Assembly: GCA_037176845.1 (NCBI GenBank) | Contig: JAYKXP010000357.1 | Span: 1 to 22,794, forward strand | Reading direction: 5' to 3' | Length of the DNA stretch: 22,794 nt | Source: Paramarasmius palmivorus | Taxonomy: Eukaryota > Basidiomycota > Agaricomycetes > Agaricales > Marasmiaceae | Shown here: piece by piece, positions 1 to 7,604 of the stretch | Numbering within the stretch: the stretch's first letter is position 1 | How the letters are laid out: every line of letters begins with the position of its first letter | Notes under the pieces: model-generated | Told to the model about the DNA's origin: nothing | What the model saw: only the letters and a program-made list of their open reading frames with translations | Databases searched by the model: none | Program-made: the position numbers and the translations under genes

Positions 1-214
1 AACCAATACTAACCCCTAACCCCTAACCCCTAACCCCTAACCCCTAACCCCCCTAGAACCAATACCCTAACCCCTAACCCCTAACCCCTAACCCCTAACC
101 CCTAACCCCCTAACCCCTCAACCCCTAAACCCCTAACCCCTAACCCCTAAACCCCTAACCCCTAACCCCTAAACCCTAACCCCTAACCCTAACCCCTAAC
201 CCCTAACCCCTAAC
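1..214. repeat. Telomeric repeat array, CCCCTAA (TTAGGGG on the minus strand)
   Basis: Nearly continuous heptamers CCCCTAA run from about position 10 to 213, with scattered 6-, 7- and 8-nt variants (CCCTAA, CCCCCTAA, CCCCTAAA). The C-rich strand reads 5'->3' inward, as expected for a left chromosome end. Two short non-telomeric insertions interrupt it: AACCAATAC at positions 1-9 and again at about 57-65. The array stops sharply at GTTATT. Length variation could be real or reflect base-calling in a homopolymer-rich repeat. Confidence 0.97.
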
Positions 215-1372
215 GTTATTTTATTTATACTTATTATATAATTTTTTATTTTTATTTATACATATTTACATTCACTCACACATCTTCAAATACACACAAA
301 TAACACTGCATAACTTCAATTTTATCATATTACACTCAAAATCAACTCAAACTATACAAATCACTGCTTTCTAATCTCTATTTCACTCTTACACCAACAC
401 AGCGGGTTCTCTCATGCTTGCTATACACTCTACACAACTTCTACTCACTGATACTACACTTATTTTTTACGGGTTTCATCAAACGGGGCTTATATACTTG
501 ACCATAACTACCTGTCTGTCTGGTTAATGTACTACAGCTGATCTTACATATTTATGTATTCTATACTATCTGTACTTCACTCATGTTCAACATCTGACTG
601 CTGAACACACCATTAATCATTACACTCAATATCATCTTCATTTCAACTTCTTCCTCACTCATGTTATCACCTGCCGTAAAACTTGCTCAAAATATATTTA
701 CTTTCATAACATCACTTTGACCCGTACATATGTATCATTCATCACACAACTTCAATTTTCTCATGAAACTCCATTGCTGTTGTATACGGAAAAAAATATA
801 TTTTTTGGTTCGCCATCGGGAAATTCAACCTCGCCAAAATTCCTCGAAAAAAATTGTGTTCCTCCGTAATGATGTATACTTTACCACTCAGCTTTCATTT
901 CATCATCAAAATCACTTACGGTCTTGTACGGGACACTTTTCACTTTCCGTCGGAAAAATCTTAAGTTGTAATACAATTTTGCATTCAAATACAGACCCCC
1001 GTTTTCACAGAAATGCACTTGTGAATGGCGCAGGTACACTGCCACATAGTCTTCATCAGATCCTCTTACTATCTTTTACCGTACCTCTCAATCATGACTA
1101 TGCACAGTAATAACAAAGTTCAAGCTTGTTAAGTTCTTCAACACCTCTCCGACATTCTTTCAATGTGGTTATGACATGAGTTTTACATAGTATTTACATT
1201 GTTGTGACCCTAGGTTGTGGCTACAGTATATTACTGATATAACGGCTACAATGTCTGATCACAAATGTTGGCAAAGAAGGTACTAGGAATGTGTAAGTAT
1301 TTGTTGAATCATTGCGACTGTTACGCACTAGAAGCTAATGAGAGCAAACTAAGACCCGATACTCACGGTATC
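215..1372. other. AT-rich subtelomeric stretch without a recognisable gene
   Basis: About 1.2 kb immediately inside the telomere. It is AT-rich at first (poly-T/TA tracts, many short CA- and TCA-rich runs) and becomes more mixed toward 1300. Short open frames exist, the longest about 126 codons at 730-1110, but they have no recognisable domain, composition bias or splice context. I see no hairpin cassette of the type found further in. It may be a spacer or hold a non-coding promoter. Confidence 0.6.
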
Positions 1373-1493
1373 AGGGTTTTCGACTCCGCCTGTCACAACT
1401 ATGATCCCAGCAGAAATGCCAGACATCATCTTTGTTGAAAATTGGCGTTCGCTGCACCTTCCCGCTAGTCACTGTGTCCCTCTACGCACAAGT

Positions 1494-1557
1494 TCCAGGA
1501 TAGCCTCTGGGACAACTGGAGTGGCAAATTTACCTCTCCGTACGTCTCCAGAGGCTA
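1494..1557. repeat. AGCCTCTGG / CCAGAGGCT inverted-repeat element, copy 1
   Basis: TAGCCTCTGG at 1501-1510 is the inverse complement of CCAGAGGCTA at 1548-1557. The interior holds a weaker nested GGAG...CTCC palindrome. Related elements are at 4083, 6094, 7435 and 8346. Confidence 0.75.
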
Positions 1558-1857
1558 GAAGAGACTTCCTATGCGGGGAGATTGGTGCAGGGGAATGGCA
1601 ATGGGGAGGCGGTGAAGTTGGTGGCGAGATCATACCGGAAATGATGTCAGCCAACGATGCCGGCGTGTGATCCGTGATTGTTGACTCCAAGAGACCTCAG
1701 AGGACTGGTCTAGCCAGTTTCGGCGGCATTGGTTGCGGGTTGGGTAGGTTGAGTTGGCAGTCTTCTCATGTTCGAGTAAGAGGCGAGGTACCGAGGGAGA
1801 ACTGATGGCGGCGGGTTAGGTGTGTCAGAAAGATCGGCGTAAGATGGTAAATCTAAT

Positions 1858-2045
1858 CTGTAAAAAGAAACTAAAAGAAAGGAATGTAAGGACAGTTCAC
1901 CAGGCACGCACCTTGTATCCATGACCTCAATCATTTTTCCTTCTTCTCCGACGTTCAACCTCTCCTATTCAATGTAAATAGTACCCTGTTAATAAGTAAG
2001 TATTGATAGATATAAGAAGAGTAAAAAAGAACTGACCTTTGGTAC
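1858..2045 (-). other. Exon-like module U1 with flanking intron-like segments
   Basis: On the minus strand a 74-nt block (1912-1985) lies between an intron-like segment of about 60 nt (2045-1986, donor CCAAG|GTACC, ending AACAG) and a 54-nt one (1911-1858, donor GTGCGTG, ending TTTTACAG). The same layout recurs in U2-U7. Within the block a local frame reads VGEEGK-like, but stops close it upstream. This suggests a non-coding or decayed exon. The intron sizes match those of the real introns of BUB3 in this window. Confidence 0.6.
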
Positions 2046-2088
2046 CTTGGTTTCGTCGCGGACGATGGTGATGGTGGTTGGAGTCCAA

Positions 2089-2314
2089 GAGAGACAGCGT
2101 GCGAAAGGACCACGCTGCCTCTCAATGCCGCTCTGACCGGCAAACCCGAGAGTCACATCCCTTTGTCCATGACGAAGGGATGAGACTTGGGCACTCGAGG
2201 GTAAATGTACCAAGTACACTTGCCCTCGAGTCTGTAACCTTCCGTCACAGCGTCATCGACGCTATAATGAATGTCCAATGCACCCGAGTCTATGCCTAGA
2301 ACTAGACTCGGGTG
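2089..2314. repeat. Hairpin cluster H1
   Basis: The stems, in order, are: GACAGCGTG/CACGCTGCC-type at 2089-2123; GCCG/CGGC near 2128-2142; CATCCCTT/AAGGGATG near 2156-2192; ACTCGAGGG/CCCTCGAGT near 2193-2233; AGCGTC/GACGCT near 2250-2265; and a perfect 12-bp stem CACCCGAGTCTA/TAGACTCGGGTG at 2281-2314. It is preceded by TCGTC-GCG-GACGA near 2053. Confidence 0.8.
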
Positions 2315-2348
2315 TACACCTTCACTCGAGATCCCCCAGGCTTTTGCA

Positions 2349-2405
2349 TAGCGTCTGGGACCACACGAACAATGAAAACATTGTAGTGTTCATACCCAGA
2401 CGCTA
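2349..2405. repeat. Nested hairpin, TAGCGTCTGGG / CCCAGACGCTA
   Basis: A perfect 11-bp outer stem (2349-2359 with 2395-2405) encloses CAATG-AAAA-CATTG with partial pairing between. It has no obvious counterpart in the other cassettes, so it looks like an addition specific to this copy. Confidence 0.85.
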
Positions 2406-2709
2406 AGTAACGCCTAGAATGTTGACCTGGAGTTGTAGGTACGGGGGAAAGGTGTATGAAGGATAGCGGTTACGAGATCGAGGTACCGGCGGTGCTGGCG
2501 TTCGTCGCCGACGTCGTTGTCGTACCCAGGAGCCTGAAAAGCTCCCGGACAACTATTCTAGGTAGATCTGGAGCCGTTGTCGGGGTTGTGGTTGGCGTTT
2601 CTGGTGTTCGGGGGTGTTGGTGTTGGATGTTGGATTATGCTGGGTGTTTCGGCCAACCGGTAGCGACCGATAATGAGATATAGGGAGTGTAAAAAAGAAA
2701 GAATATTAC
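2406..2709. other. G/T-rich segment between H1 and module U2
   Basis: About 300 nt with a C-rich minus strand following module U2 in the minus direction. It includes CGTCGCCGACG near 2503 and a short GGAGC...GCTCC hairpin near 2529. In the U4 and U6 cassettes the corresponding minus-strand segment can be read locally as a frame rich in Ala, Asp, Ser and Pro. Here the frame closes quickly and I see no gene. Confidence 0.5.
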
Positions 2710-2893
2710 CTGAAAAAGAGAAACCAAAGTAAGAAAGCGCAGGAAAAAAAGATGACAACCACGCACCTTACGCCTGTTACATCGACCGTTCTCCCTCCTT
2801 CTTCGACGCCCATCCCTTATCCCAGTTCTGATAGATACTCCTAAAAAGATAAGTTAAATATGATGTATAAAAGAAAGGTAACTTACCCGTTAC
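2710..2893 (-). other. Exon-like module U2 with flanking intron-like segments
   Basis: The minus-strand block 2767-2840 is exactly 74 nt, as in U1 and U4. Upstream is an intron-like segment of 53 nt (2893-2841, GAAAG|GTAACGG, ending CTTTTTAG). Downstream is one of 57 nt (2766-2710, GTAAG|GTGCGTGG, ending TTTTTCAG). The following sequence starts GTAATATT, like the GTTATAT/GTTACAT starts in the sister modules. All three frames of the block contain or soon meet stops. Confidence 0.62.
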
Positions 2894-2911
2894 CTTTCGT
2901 TCCATCGTCGG

Positions 2912-3290
2912 AGACGATGATGGTGGTTTGAGGTTAAGAGAGGCAGCGTGAGAAGAGACTCACGCTGCCTCTCAGTGCCGGTCAGACCGGCAAACTTGGG
3001 GCACATCCCTTCATCGTGCCTTCATCCGCGACGAAGGGATGTCCCTTGGGTTCTCGAGGATAAGTCGTGTATGAACACACTTATCCTCGAGAGGGGAACC
3101 ATGTATTGCAGGCTCATCGACGCTGCAATTATGGTTCCAGTGCACCCGAGTCCAGACTCAGGCACTAGACTCGGGTGCACAAGTCTGAGGAGCCGGAAAT
3201 AGACCATTCGTCACGGACGAACGCTTTACTTCTGGCTCCTCAGTCACATCCGTTCTTTCCCTCTTGCCTCTACAATCGTCGCCGACGATT
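2912..3290. repeat. Hairpin cluster H2 (most complete cassette)
   Basis: Stems: CATCGTC-GGA-GACGATG near 2912; a perfect 15-bp stem beginning GAGAGGCAGCG with a 6-nt loop (2938-2973); TGCCGGT-CAG-ACCGGCA (2976-2992); CATCCCTTC/GAAGGGATG near 3004-3042; a 14-bp TCTCGAGGATAAGT stem with an inner GTGT/ACAC near 3051-3092; GAACCAT..TTGCAG paired to CTGCAA..ATGGTTC near 3095-3138; a perfect 12-bp TGCACCCGAGTC stem (3141-3179); CTGAGGAGCC with inner ATTCGTC-ACG-GACGAA near 3185-3243; and AATCGTC-GCC-GACGATT near 3280-3290. A plus-strand donor-like CACG|GTAAGT follows at 3296, so the cluster is flanked by divergent donor-like sites. Confidence 0.85.
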
Positions 3291-3604
3291 TCACGGTAAG
3301 TTCTCCCTAGAACTCCTTAAAAATCCTGTAATAGTCAATTAGAACTTGTAAAATGGAAGAAAGTAAGTGGAAAGTACCTGTGTGCAATCGTCGTCGCGAC
3401 GGTGGTAGTAAGAGGTAAGAGAGGCAAAGAACGTCGCCGTCGTATTCATGTTCAGCGCCCTTTAAGAACCTTCGAGTGCCTGGCTTAGGCTGCCTTGAAG
3501 TTGTTGGCCGGGTATCAAATCTAAGTCTTCTATATGTTGAGTGAGTATAGGATGGCGGCGGTGATTTGCGCATGGGATGGGGTAAATCAAAGAATATATA
3601 TAAC

Positions 3605-3805
3605 CTATATGACAGTTTTTGAAGTGAGAAAAGGCAAGGCAAAGAAGAACGGACACGCACCTGGTACTTGTTACCTCAACAATACGTCTACCCGTTCCTC
3701 CCCTTCTTCGTCGTCCCGCCGCCTTCTAAGGCATGTAAAAAGCACTATATAAAGATAGAGTAAATAGTTAGTAACAATGAATGAAGTAAAATCAGTGAAA
3801 CGTAC
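3605..3805 (-). other. Exon-like module U3 with flanking intron-like segments
   Basis: The minus-strand block 3661-3744 (84 nt, purine-rich) is flanked by intron-like segments of 61 nt (3805-3745, GCAAG|GTACGT, ending TATATAG) and 56 nt (3660-3605, CCAG|GTGCGTG, ending CATATAG). The sequence after the second segment starts GTTATAT. A short frame with DDEEGEE is visible but is closed by stops. Confidence 0.6.
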
Positions 3806-3819
3806 CTTGCGTGCTGTCG

Positions 3820-3990
3820 TCGTTGTTGACGATGGTGGTTCGGTATCAAAAAGCACACTGCCTCCTGTGAATGCCGGTCTGTCCGGCAAAACAAGGCACA
3901 TCGGTTCGTCGAGGACAAACCGATGTGTCTTGTGTACTCGAGGATGCTCATCCTCGAGTATGGGACTATCACTGCAGTACTCGTCATCGA
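3820..3990. repeat. Hairpin cluster H3
   Basis: TGCCGG/CCGGCA near 3872-3888. ACAAGGCACATCGGTT pairs with AACCGATGTGTCTTGT (3891-3933) with a single G-T pair. ACTCGAGGATG-CT-CATCCTCGAGT (3936-3959) is a perfect 11-bp stem with a 2-nt loop. ACTGCAGTA/TACTGCAAT has an inner TCGTC-ATC-GACGA near 3966-4008. The GAGAGGCAGCG hairpin is degraded here and the final CCGAGTC hairpin is missing. Confidence 0.82.
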
Positions 3991-4082
3991 CGATACTGCA
4001 ATGACTGTTCCAACCCGCTGACCTAGGTGCCACACGCGCTACCAACCTCACCTCTGCCTTCTCCCTTCAACCGCAGCCGCAT

Positions 4083-4153
4083 CCAGAGGCCTCGAAATAG
4101 CCTCTGGTACTACAGGAGCGATGAATTCATCGCTCCGTGAGTATCCAGAGGCT
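4083..4153. repeat. AGCCTCTGG / CCAGAGGCT element, copy 2, with inner 22-bp palindrome
   Basis: CCAGAGGC (4083) pairs with GCCTCTGG (4100). AGCCTCTGG at 4099-4107 also pairs with CCAGAGGCT at 4145-4153, so two alternative stems share one arm. Between them lies a perfect 22-bp palindrome (4115-4136) centred on GAATTC. Confidence 0.88.
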
Positions 4154-4461
4154 AAAGAGGAGCCGGAATACTGTGTATTTGGGTCTGGTAAGGGGGGATG
4201 GGGCGGAGATCCGTGCGGTGGCCGTTTCGAGATGTCGATGATGTCGACGGTCTTCCGAGGTGCTGTATTCGCCGTCTGTGTCGCAAAGTGCCATGATTCG
4301 ACCTACACATGTCGTCATGGGGTCGTTCATCGAGGTGGAGGTTGACGGTTTGGGTGTTAGATGATCTTCGGGTCTTCGACTGTAAGTGCGGTCTTCTAAT
4401 GAGGAATCGGCGGCGGCGGGGAAGGGAATACAGGTCCGGGTGAAGAAAATGGAAATGTAAC

Positions 4462-4645
4462 CTGTCGAAGAGAAATCAAAGGTAAGAATAACGCCAGGAA
4501 GAAGATCTTGGGCCACGCACCTTAATCCCTATACCCTCGACCTTTCTCCCTTCTTCTACGACGATCCTTCCCCTTCTACTCCCAATAAATAAACCTAGAG
4601 TAGATAGTTAGAGATGCTGACAGAAAGCCACGGAGGAGGACGTAC
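4462..4645 (-). other. Exon-like module U4 with flanking intron-like segments
   Basis: The minus-strand block 4521-4594 is 74 nt. The upstream segment is 51 nt (4645-4595, CCCAG|GTACGTCC, ending CTCTAG). The downstream one is 59 nt (4520-4462, TTAAG|GTGCGTGG, ending TCGACAG) and is followed by GTTACAT. This is the only copy with one frame open throughout (IVVEEGRKVEG in the middle). The frame is not kept in U1, U3, U5 or U6. Downstream a minus-strand frame of over 100 codons runs to 4127 and resembles a frameshifted counterpart after U6. Confidence 0.62.
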
Positions 4646-4652
4646 CTGGGTT

Positions 4653-4915
4653 CCATCGTCGGAGACGATGGTGATGGTAAGAGATTAAGAGAGGCAGCGT
4701 GAGAAAAGACCCGCGCTGCCTCTCTATGCCGGTATGACCGGCAAACCTAGGTCTCATCCCTTTGTCCACGACGAAGGATGAGACCTGGGTACTCGAGGAT
4801 AAGCGTATTCGTTACGCTTATCCTCGAGAAGGGATCATTCATTGCAGTATTGTAGCTGCAATGAAAATTCTAACCCGTGGACCTGAGTCAGAGTTCTAGA
4901 CTCAGGTTCACGGGT
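4653..4915. repeat. Hairpin cluster H4
   Basis: CCATCGTC-GGA-GACGATGG near 4654; AGAGAGGCAGCG/CGCTGCCTCTCT (12 bp) near 4687-4725; TGCCGGT-ATG-ACCGGCA near 4727-4744; GGTCTCATCC/GGATGAGACC near 4750-4785; a 16-bp CTCGAGGATAAGCGTA stem near 4791-4828; TTCATTGCAG/CTGCAATGAA near 4847-4875; and ACCTGAGTC/GACTCAGGT inside ACCCGTG/CACGGGT (4873-4915). The last stem differs from H1 and H2 by a paired change, CCGAG to CTGAG with CTCGG to CTCAG. Confidence 0.85.
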
Positions 4916-5270
4916 CCGAAAGATAGGCGGGGGCAATGTTGATATGGACATACATTTGTCCTCGACGAATACCGCAAAGAGTTGATGACTTCGTGGTTTA
5001 CATCCCCTACTGTGAACGAACGTAGGCTGCTGTAAACCATGAGGTTCATGGTTCGATTCTGCTAGGGCACGATTGATAACCCACCGTGAATGTAGGGCGT
5101 TTTGCTCCGCGGTGTTTTTACTCTCAGATGGTAAGCGCCGGTAGTGGTATCCTTCATTGTTAATTGGACGCGGAAGGTGGTGGTGAGGATGAATGATAGG
5201 TATATTGGTTTCTCGCGGCTCGACTAGTGGTGAGTATTGGGATGTAGGTGATATGTAGAAAGGATATGAC
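4916..5270. other. Segment between H4 and module U5, no gene
   Basis: About 350 nt. It contains TTGTC-CTC-GACGAA near 4957, a GTTTACA/TGTAAAC pair near 4998-5037, and a stretch (GATTCTGCT..GCACGATT near 5055) repeated in diverged form near 5991. It also has GGTTCGATTC near 5051, which looks like a Pol III B box but lacks a tRNA fold. No supported coding frame. Confidence 0.5.
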
Positions 5271-5460
5271 CTACAAAAAAGAAACCAAACTAAGAAAACG
5301 TAAGAAAAAAAGACGACGACTACGCACCTGGCGCCTGTTACCTAGACCGTTCTCCCTCCTTCCTCGACGCCCAACCCTTCTCTTATTTCCAATAGATAGT
5401 AAGATACGCCTATAAAATAAGTTAGACATGATATATAAAAGAAAGGAACCAAAACTGTAC
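5271..5460 (-). other. Exon-like module U5 with flanking intron-like segments
   Basis: The minus-strand block 5328-5409 (82 nt) has an upstream intron-like segment of 51 nt (5460-5410, CTAAG|GTACAG, ending TTTATAG) and a downstream one of 57 nt (5327-5271, CCAG|GTGCGTAG, ending TTTGTAG), followed by GTCATAT. Over its second half it is close in sequence to U2. The frame matching U2 (GVEEGGRTV) is closed by a TAG. Confidence 0.62.
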
Positions 5461-5495
5461 CTTAGAGTTATCAGGGACACGTACCATGCACGGTG

Positions 5496-5640
5496 TCGTC
5501 GTCGTTCACGATGGTGGTTGGGTATGAAGAGAGGTAACGTGTGAAAATATCACACGCTGCCTCTGAATACCGGTTCGTCCGGCAAAACAAGGCGCATCGG
5601 TTCGTTGAGGACAAACCGATGTGCCTTGTGTACTCGAGGA
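5496..5640. repeat. Hairpin cluster H5 (truncated)
   Basis: GTGTGA/TCACAC within a GAGG...CCTC frame near 5531-5563. CCGG/CCGG follows near 5571. ACAAGGCGCATCGGTT pairs with AACCGATGTGCCTTGT (5587-5629) with one G-T pair. A left arm TACTCGAGGA at about 5631 has lost its partner: the cassette is cut and runs into unrelated GGCGGCGGCGG sequence. Confidence 0.75.
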
Positions 5641-6093
5641 ACGGGGTGTCGGTGGCGGCGGCGGCGATTCAATGTGGCGAAGGTGTTGCAGAGGTAGTTC
5701 CGGCATTAATGAAGGCCTGGAAATGATGAAATCATCAGCCGAAGAAATAAACAAGGAAGCGTTGGATACGTACCTTCAAACCTCCACAAGTTCATTATGC
5801 CGGTTCTTCCTTCATGCTTTCTGGTACATTGTGGCAGGTAGAGTAGTCTGAATAAGAGTATTAGCTTGAAAAAATCAAATAAATTGGAACATACCTCTGA
5901 GTCGTCGCCAGAGTCGATGCGACACAAAGTCACATCGTTCGACGGTAACGGGCACGAACGTAGAACCCATGTTGACGGTACTGGGGTTTTTGATTCTGCT
6001 GAACACGATTTTGATGTCAGCGCAAACGCTAGACATCATCGTCGTGGGCCGCAGCATCCGCCACCACCTTTGCCTTCTCCCTTCGACCGGAAT
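5641..6093. other. Junction segment downstream of H5, no gene
   Basis: About 450 nt with a short GGC/GGT-repeat near 5650 and minus-strand donor-like CCAGAGGTATG... motifs. There is also a stretch near 5985-6040 that matches about 1373-1440 in diverged form (GGGTTTT..., GCTAGACATCATC). Overlapping short frames on both strands carry no recognisable domain. Confidence 0.45.
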
Positions 6094-6174
6094 CCAGAGG
6101 CCTCGCAATAGCCTCTGGTACGACGGTAGCGATGAAATCATCACTCCGTGCGTATGCAGAGGCTAATGAGGAGC
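6094..6174. repeat. AGCCTCTGG / CCAGAGGCT element, copy 3
   Basis: CCAGAGG (6094) pairs with GCCTCTGG (6111), which in turn pairs with GCAGAGGCT (6166-6174, one mismatch). The inner palindrome (GCGATGAAATCATCACTC) is degraded from the perfect version at 4115. Confidence 0.75.
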
Positions 6175-6458
6175 TGGCATGTTGTCTGGCAAGAGGGGAT
6201 GGGGTGCGAATATACGCGGTGGCTATATCGACGTGGGGATGGTGCCGACATTCTTCCTGCATGTTGTGTTCGCCATTTGTGACCCAAGATGCGATGCTTC
6301 GACATACATATGTAGCCGCAGGATCGTTCGTTGGGACGGAGGTGGCGGTTTGCGTGTTGGGTGGTCTTCGGTCGACTGTGTTGTGCTGTCTTCCAGCGAG
6401 AAGTCGGCGGCGGCGGCAAAGGGAGTGTGAATAAACAATGAAACAGAAAAAATATAAC
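6175..6458. other. Segment upstream of module U6 on the plus strand, no gene
   Basis: Diverged copy of about 4154-4461. The minus strand can be read as Ala/Asp/Ser-rich peptide near 6400-6430 (AAAAD-SLED), similar to AAAD-SSLED after U4. The frame then diverges. This similarity is at nucleotide level and does not prove coding. Confidence 0.45.
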
Positions 6459-6643
6459 CTGTCAAAGGGAAATTAAAGGTAAGACTCACGGCCAGGAAAA
6501 AGGTCACTGGCACGCACCTTATCCCTCTATCTTTTTCATTTTCCCATTTTCCCCGAGGTTCCTTCTCCTGCACTGGAAAGTAAATCTGCGATAGTAAATT
6601 GGAATTAGTGTATATTGAAAAGATAAAGAAAGGTAGAACGTAC
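6459..6643 (-). other. Exon-like module U6 with flanking intron-like segments
   Basis: The minus-strand block 6518-6585 (68 nt) has an upstream segment of 58 nt (6643-6586, ACAAG|GTACGTTC, ending ATCGCAG) and a downstream one of 59 nt (6517-6459, ATAAG|GTGCGTGCC, ending TTTGACAG), followed by GTTATAT. It is the last minus-strand copy before the polarity of the array reverses. Confidence 0.62.
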
Positions 6644-6743
6644 CTTGTGTGATCGTCGTCGAAGACGATGGTGGTGGTAAGAAGTTAAGAGACGTAGTGT
6701 GAGAAAAGGCCTGACGCGGCCTCTCTATGCCGGTCACACCGGC

Positions 6744-6794
6744 AAACCGATTGTAACCCTAATGGTTTGAAACCATTAGGGTTACAATCGGTTT
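6744..6794. repeat. 51-bp near-perfect palindrome at the inversion axis
   Basis: Two perfect 25-nt arms (6744-6768 and 6770-6794) are separated by one base. Each arm begins or ends with AAACCGATTG / CAATCGGTTT and contains a telomere-like ACCCTAA or TTAGGGT. It is immediately preceded by TGCCGGT-CAC-ACCGGCA. Minus-oriented modules lie to its left and plus-oriented ones to its right. Confidence 0.95.
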
Positions 6795-6804
6795 CCGCGG
6801 AACG

Positions 6805-6928
6805 GGGATGTGACCGGTAACGTCACATCTCTCTTACATCCTTACCACCACCATCCATCGTCGACGAGGGACGATAGGTGAGTCTTTCTTCTTCCATTCT
6901 CCTTCAACAACTAAAAAGTATTTTCCAG
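6805..6928 (+). other. GATGTGAC hairpin and first plus-strand donor-like block
   Basis: GATGTGAC/GTCACATC near 6805-6828. Then comes CTTACCACCACCATC..., the inverted counterpart of minus-strand sequence just right of U6, ending GATAG|GTGAGT at 6878. The intron-like segment 6878-6928 is 51 nt, with ACAACTAAA upstream of TTTTCCAG. Confidence 0.55.
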
Positions 6929-6987
6929 ATCTATCTACATACATACAGCGTGGATACCAAGTTCAGGAGAAAGAGTAAAGAGGAATA

Positions 6988-7050
6988 GGATGTGACCTGG
7001 CATGTCACATCTATTCTTTTCCTCTCCCTTCGCGATCGTCGCCGACGAAA
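6988..7050. repeat. GATGTGAC hairpin, second copy
   Basis: ATGTGAC-CTGGCAT-GTCACAT extends outward as GAGGAATAG.../...CTATTCTTTTCCTC over about 6990-7035. It is followed by ATCGTC-GCC-GACGA near 7034 and a donor-like CAAAG|GTACGTTCTCCC at 7056, which resembles the 3296 donor region. Confidence 0.75.
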
Positions 7051-7055
7051 CAAAG

Positions 7056-7233
7056 GTACGTTCTCCCTGCAAACATCCACCTTGGCTCACTAACGTATCT
7101 ATCATAGGTTCATGTTACTGCGCTTAGGTGGAACGTGAGGTGCGAGAAAGGAAGCAAAGGTGTGACGGTCTTTTAAGGTGCGTGGTCGTCAGGCCCCTTT
7201 TTTGCCATTCTGATGTTTTCTTTCCACGTTTAG
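7056..7233 (+). other. Exon-like module U7 (inverted copy) with flanking intron-like segments
   Basis: This is the same architecture as U1-U6 but on the plus strand. An intron-like segment of 52 nt (7056-7107, GTACGT start, CTCACTAAC branch-like site, ending ATCATAG) precedes a 70-nt purine-rich block (7108-7177). A segment of 56 nt (7178-7233, TTAAG|GTGCGTGG, ending CGTTTAG) follows. Finding this in inverted orientation supports an inversion axis near 6769. Confidence 0.62.
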
Positions 7234-7434
7234 CTTACATACTTAATGCAAGACATCACCGACGAACTCAAACGCTCGAGGCAACCTTCAAGATACATCC
7301 CCTGCGCCCGAAGATCCCAGAAACTTTTCGTTCCGGAGTTTCTCAAATACTTTGCTTCAAATACGGCATTTGCTCAACTCACCGATGCCTCGCCGATACA
7401 CGCGCTCCCATTTCCGCCTTCTACCCCTTGTCGC
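7234..7434. other. Segment between U7 and the 7435 element, no supported gene
   Basis: Short frames on the plus strand (7246-7653, 135 codons) cross directly through the 7435-7498 inverted repeat and the hairpins near 7600. They have no recognisable domain and most likely reflect chance openness of the repeat. Confidence 0.45.
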
Positions 7435-7498
7435 AGCCTCCGGATATCCAGAGATGGCCATTTTGTCATACTCGAAGTTCCGGAGGCTTCTAGAGGTC
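7435..7498. repeat. AGCCTCCGG / CCGGAGGCT element, copy 4 (compensatory variant)
   Basis: AGCCTCCGG (7435-7443) is the exact inverse complement of CCGGAGGCT (7490-7498). The other copies have AGCCTCTGG/CCAGAGGCT. Both arms have changed together, preserving pairing. Confidence 0.8.
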
Positions 7499-7604
7499 TA
7501 GTGGGTTGGGTTGTTTCTGGGCGTAATCGTTGGTGTCCCGCTGACGTCGCCTTTATGGTTGTGATATCACGGGCACACCCTCTTCTTTCCTTGGGCCTAG
7601 GAAC

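Noticed and set aside
730..1110. 126-codon open frame next to the telomere
   Set aside because: No recognisable motif, odd composition and AT-rich surroundings. It is most likely chance.
4127..4516. 129-codon minus-strand frame as a protein gene
   Set aside because: It begins inside an intron-like segment and ends in the palindrome at 4115-4136. The homologous region after module U6 shifts frame, so coding is not conserved.
5040..5080. GGTTCGATTC resembling a tRNA T-arm / Pol III B box
   Set aside because: The flanks do not form the 5-bp T stem, and no acceptor, D or anticodon arm can be drawn upstream.
5641..5670. GGTGGCGGCGGCG run as a microsatellite or G-quadruplex
   Set aside because: Very short and imperfect. 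It is noted only as the junction of the cut H5 cassette.
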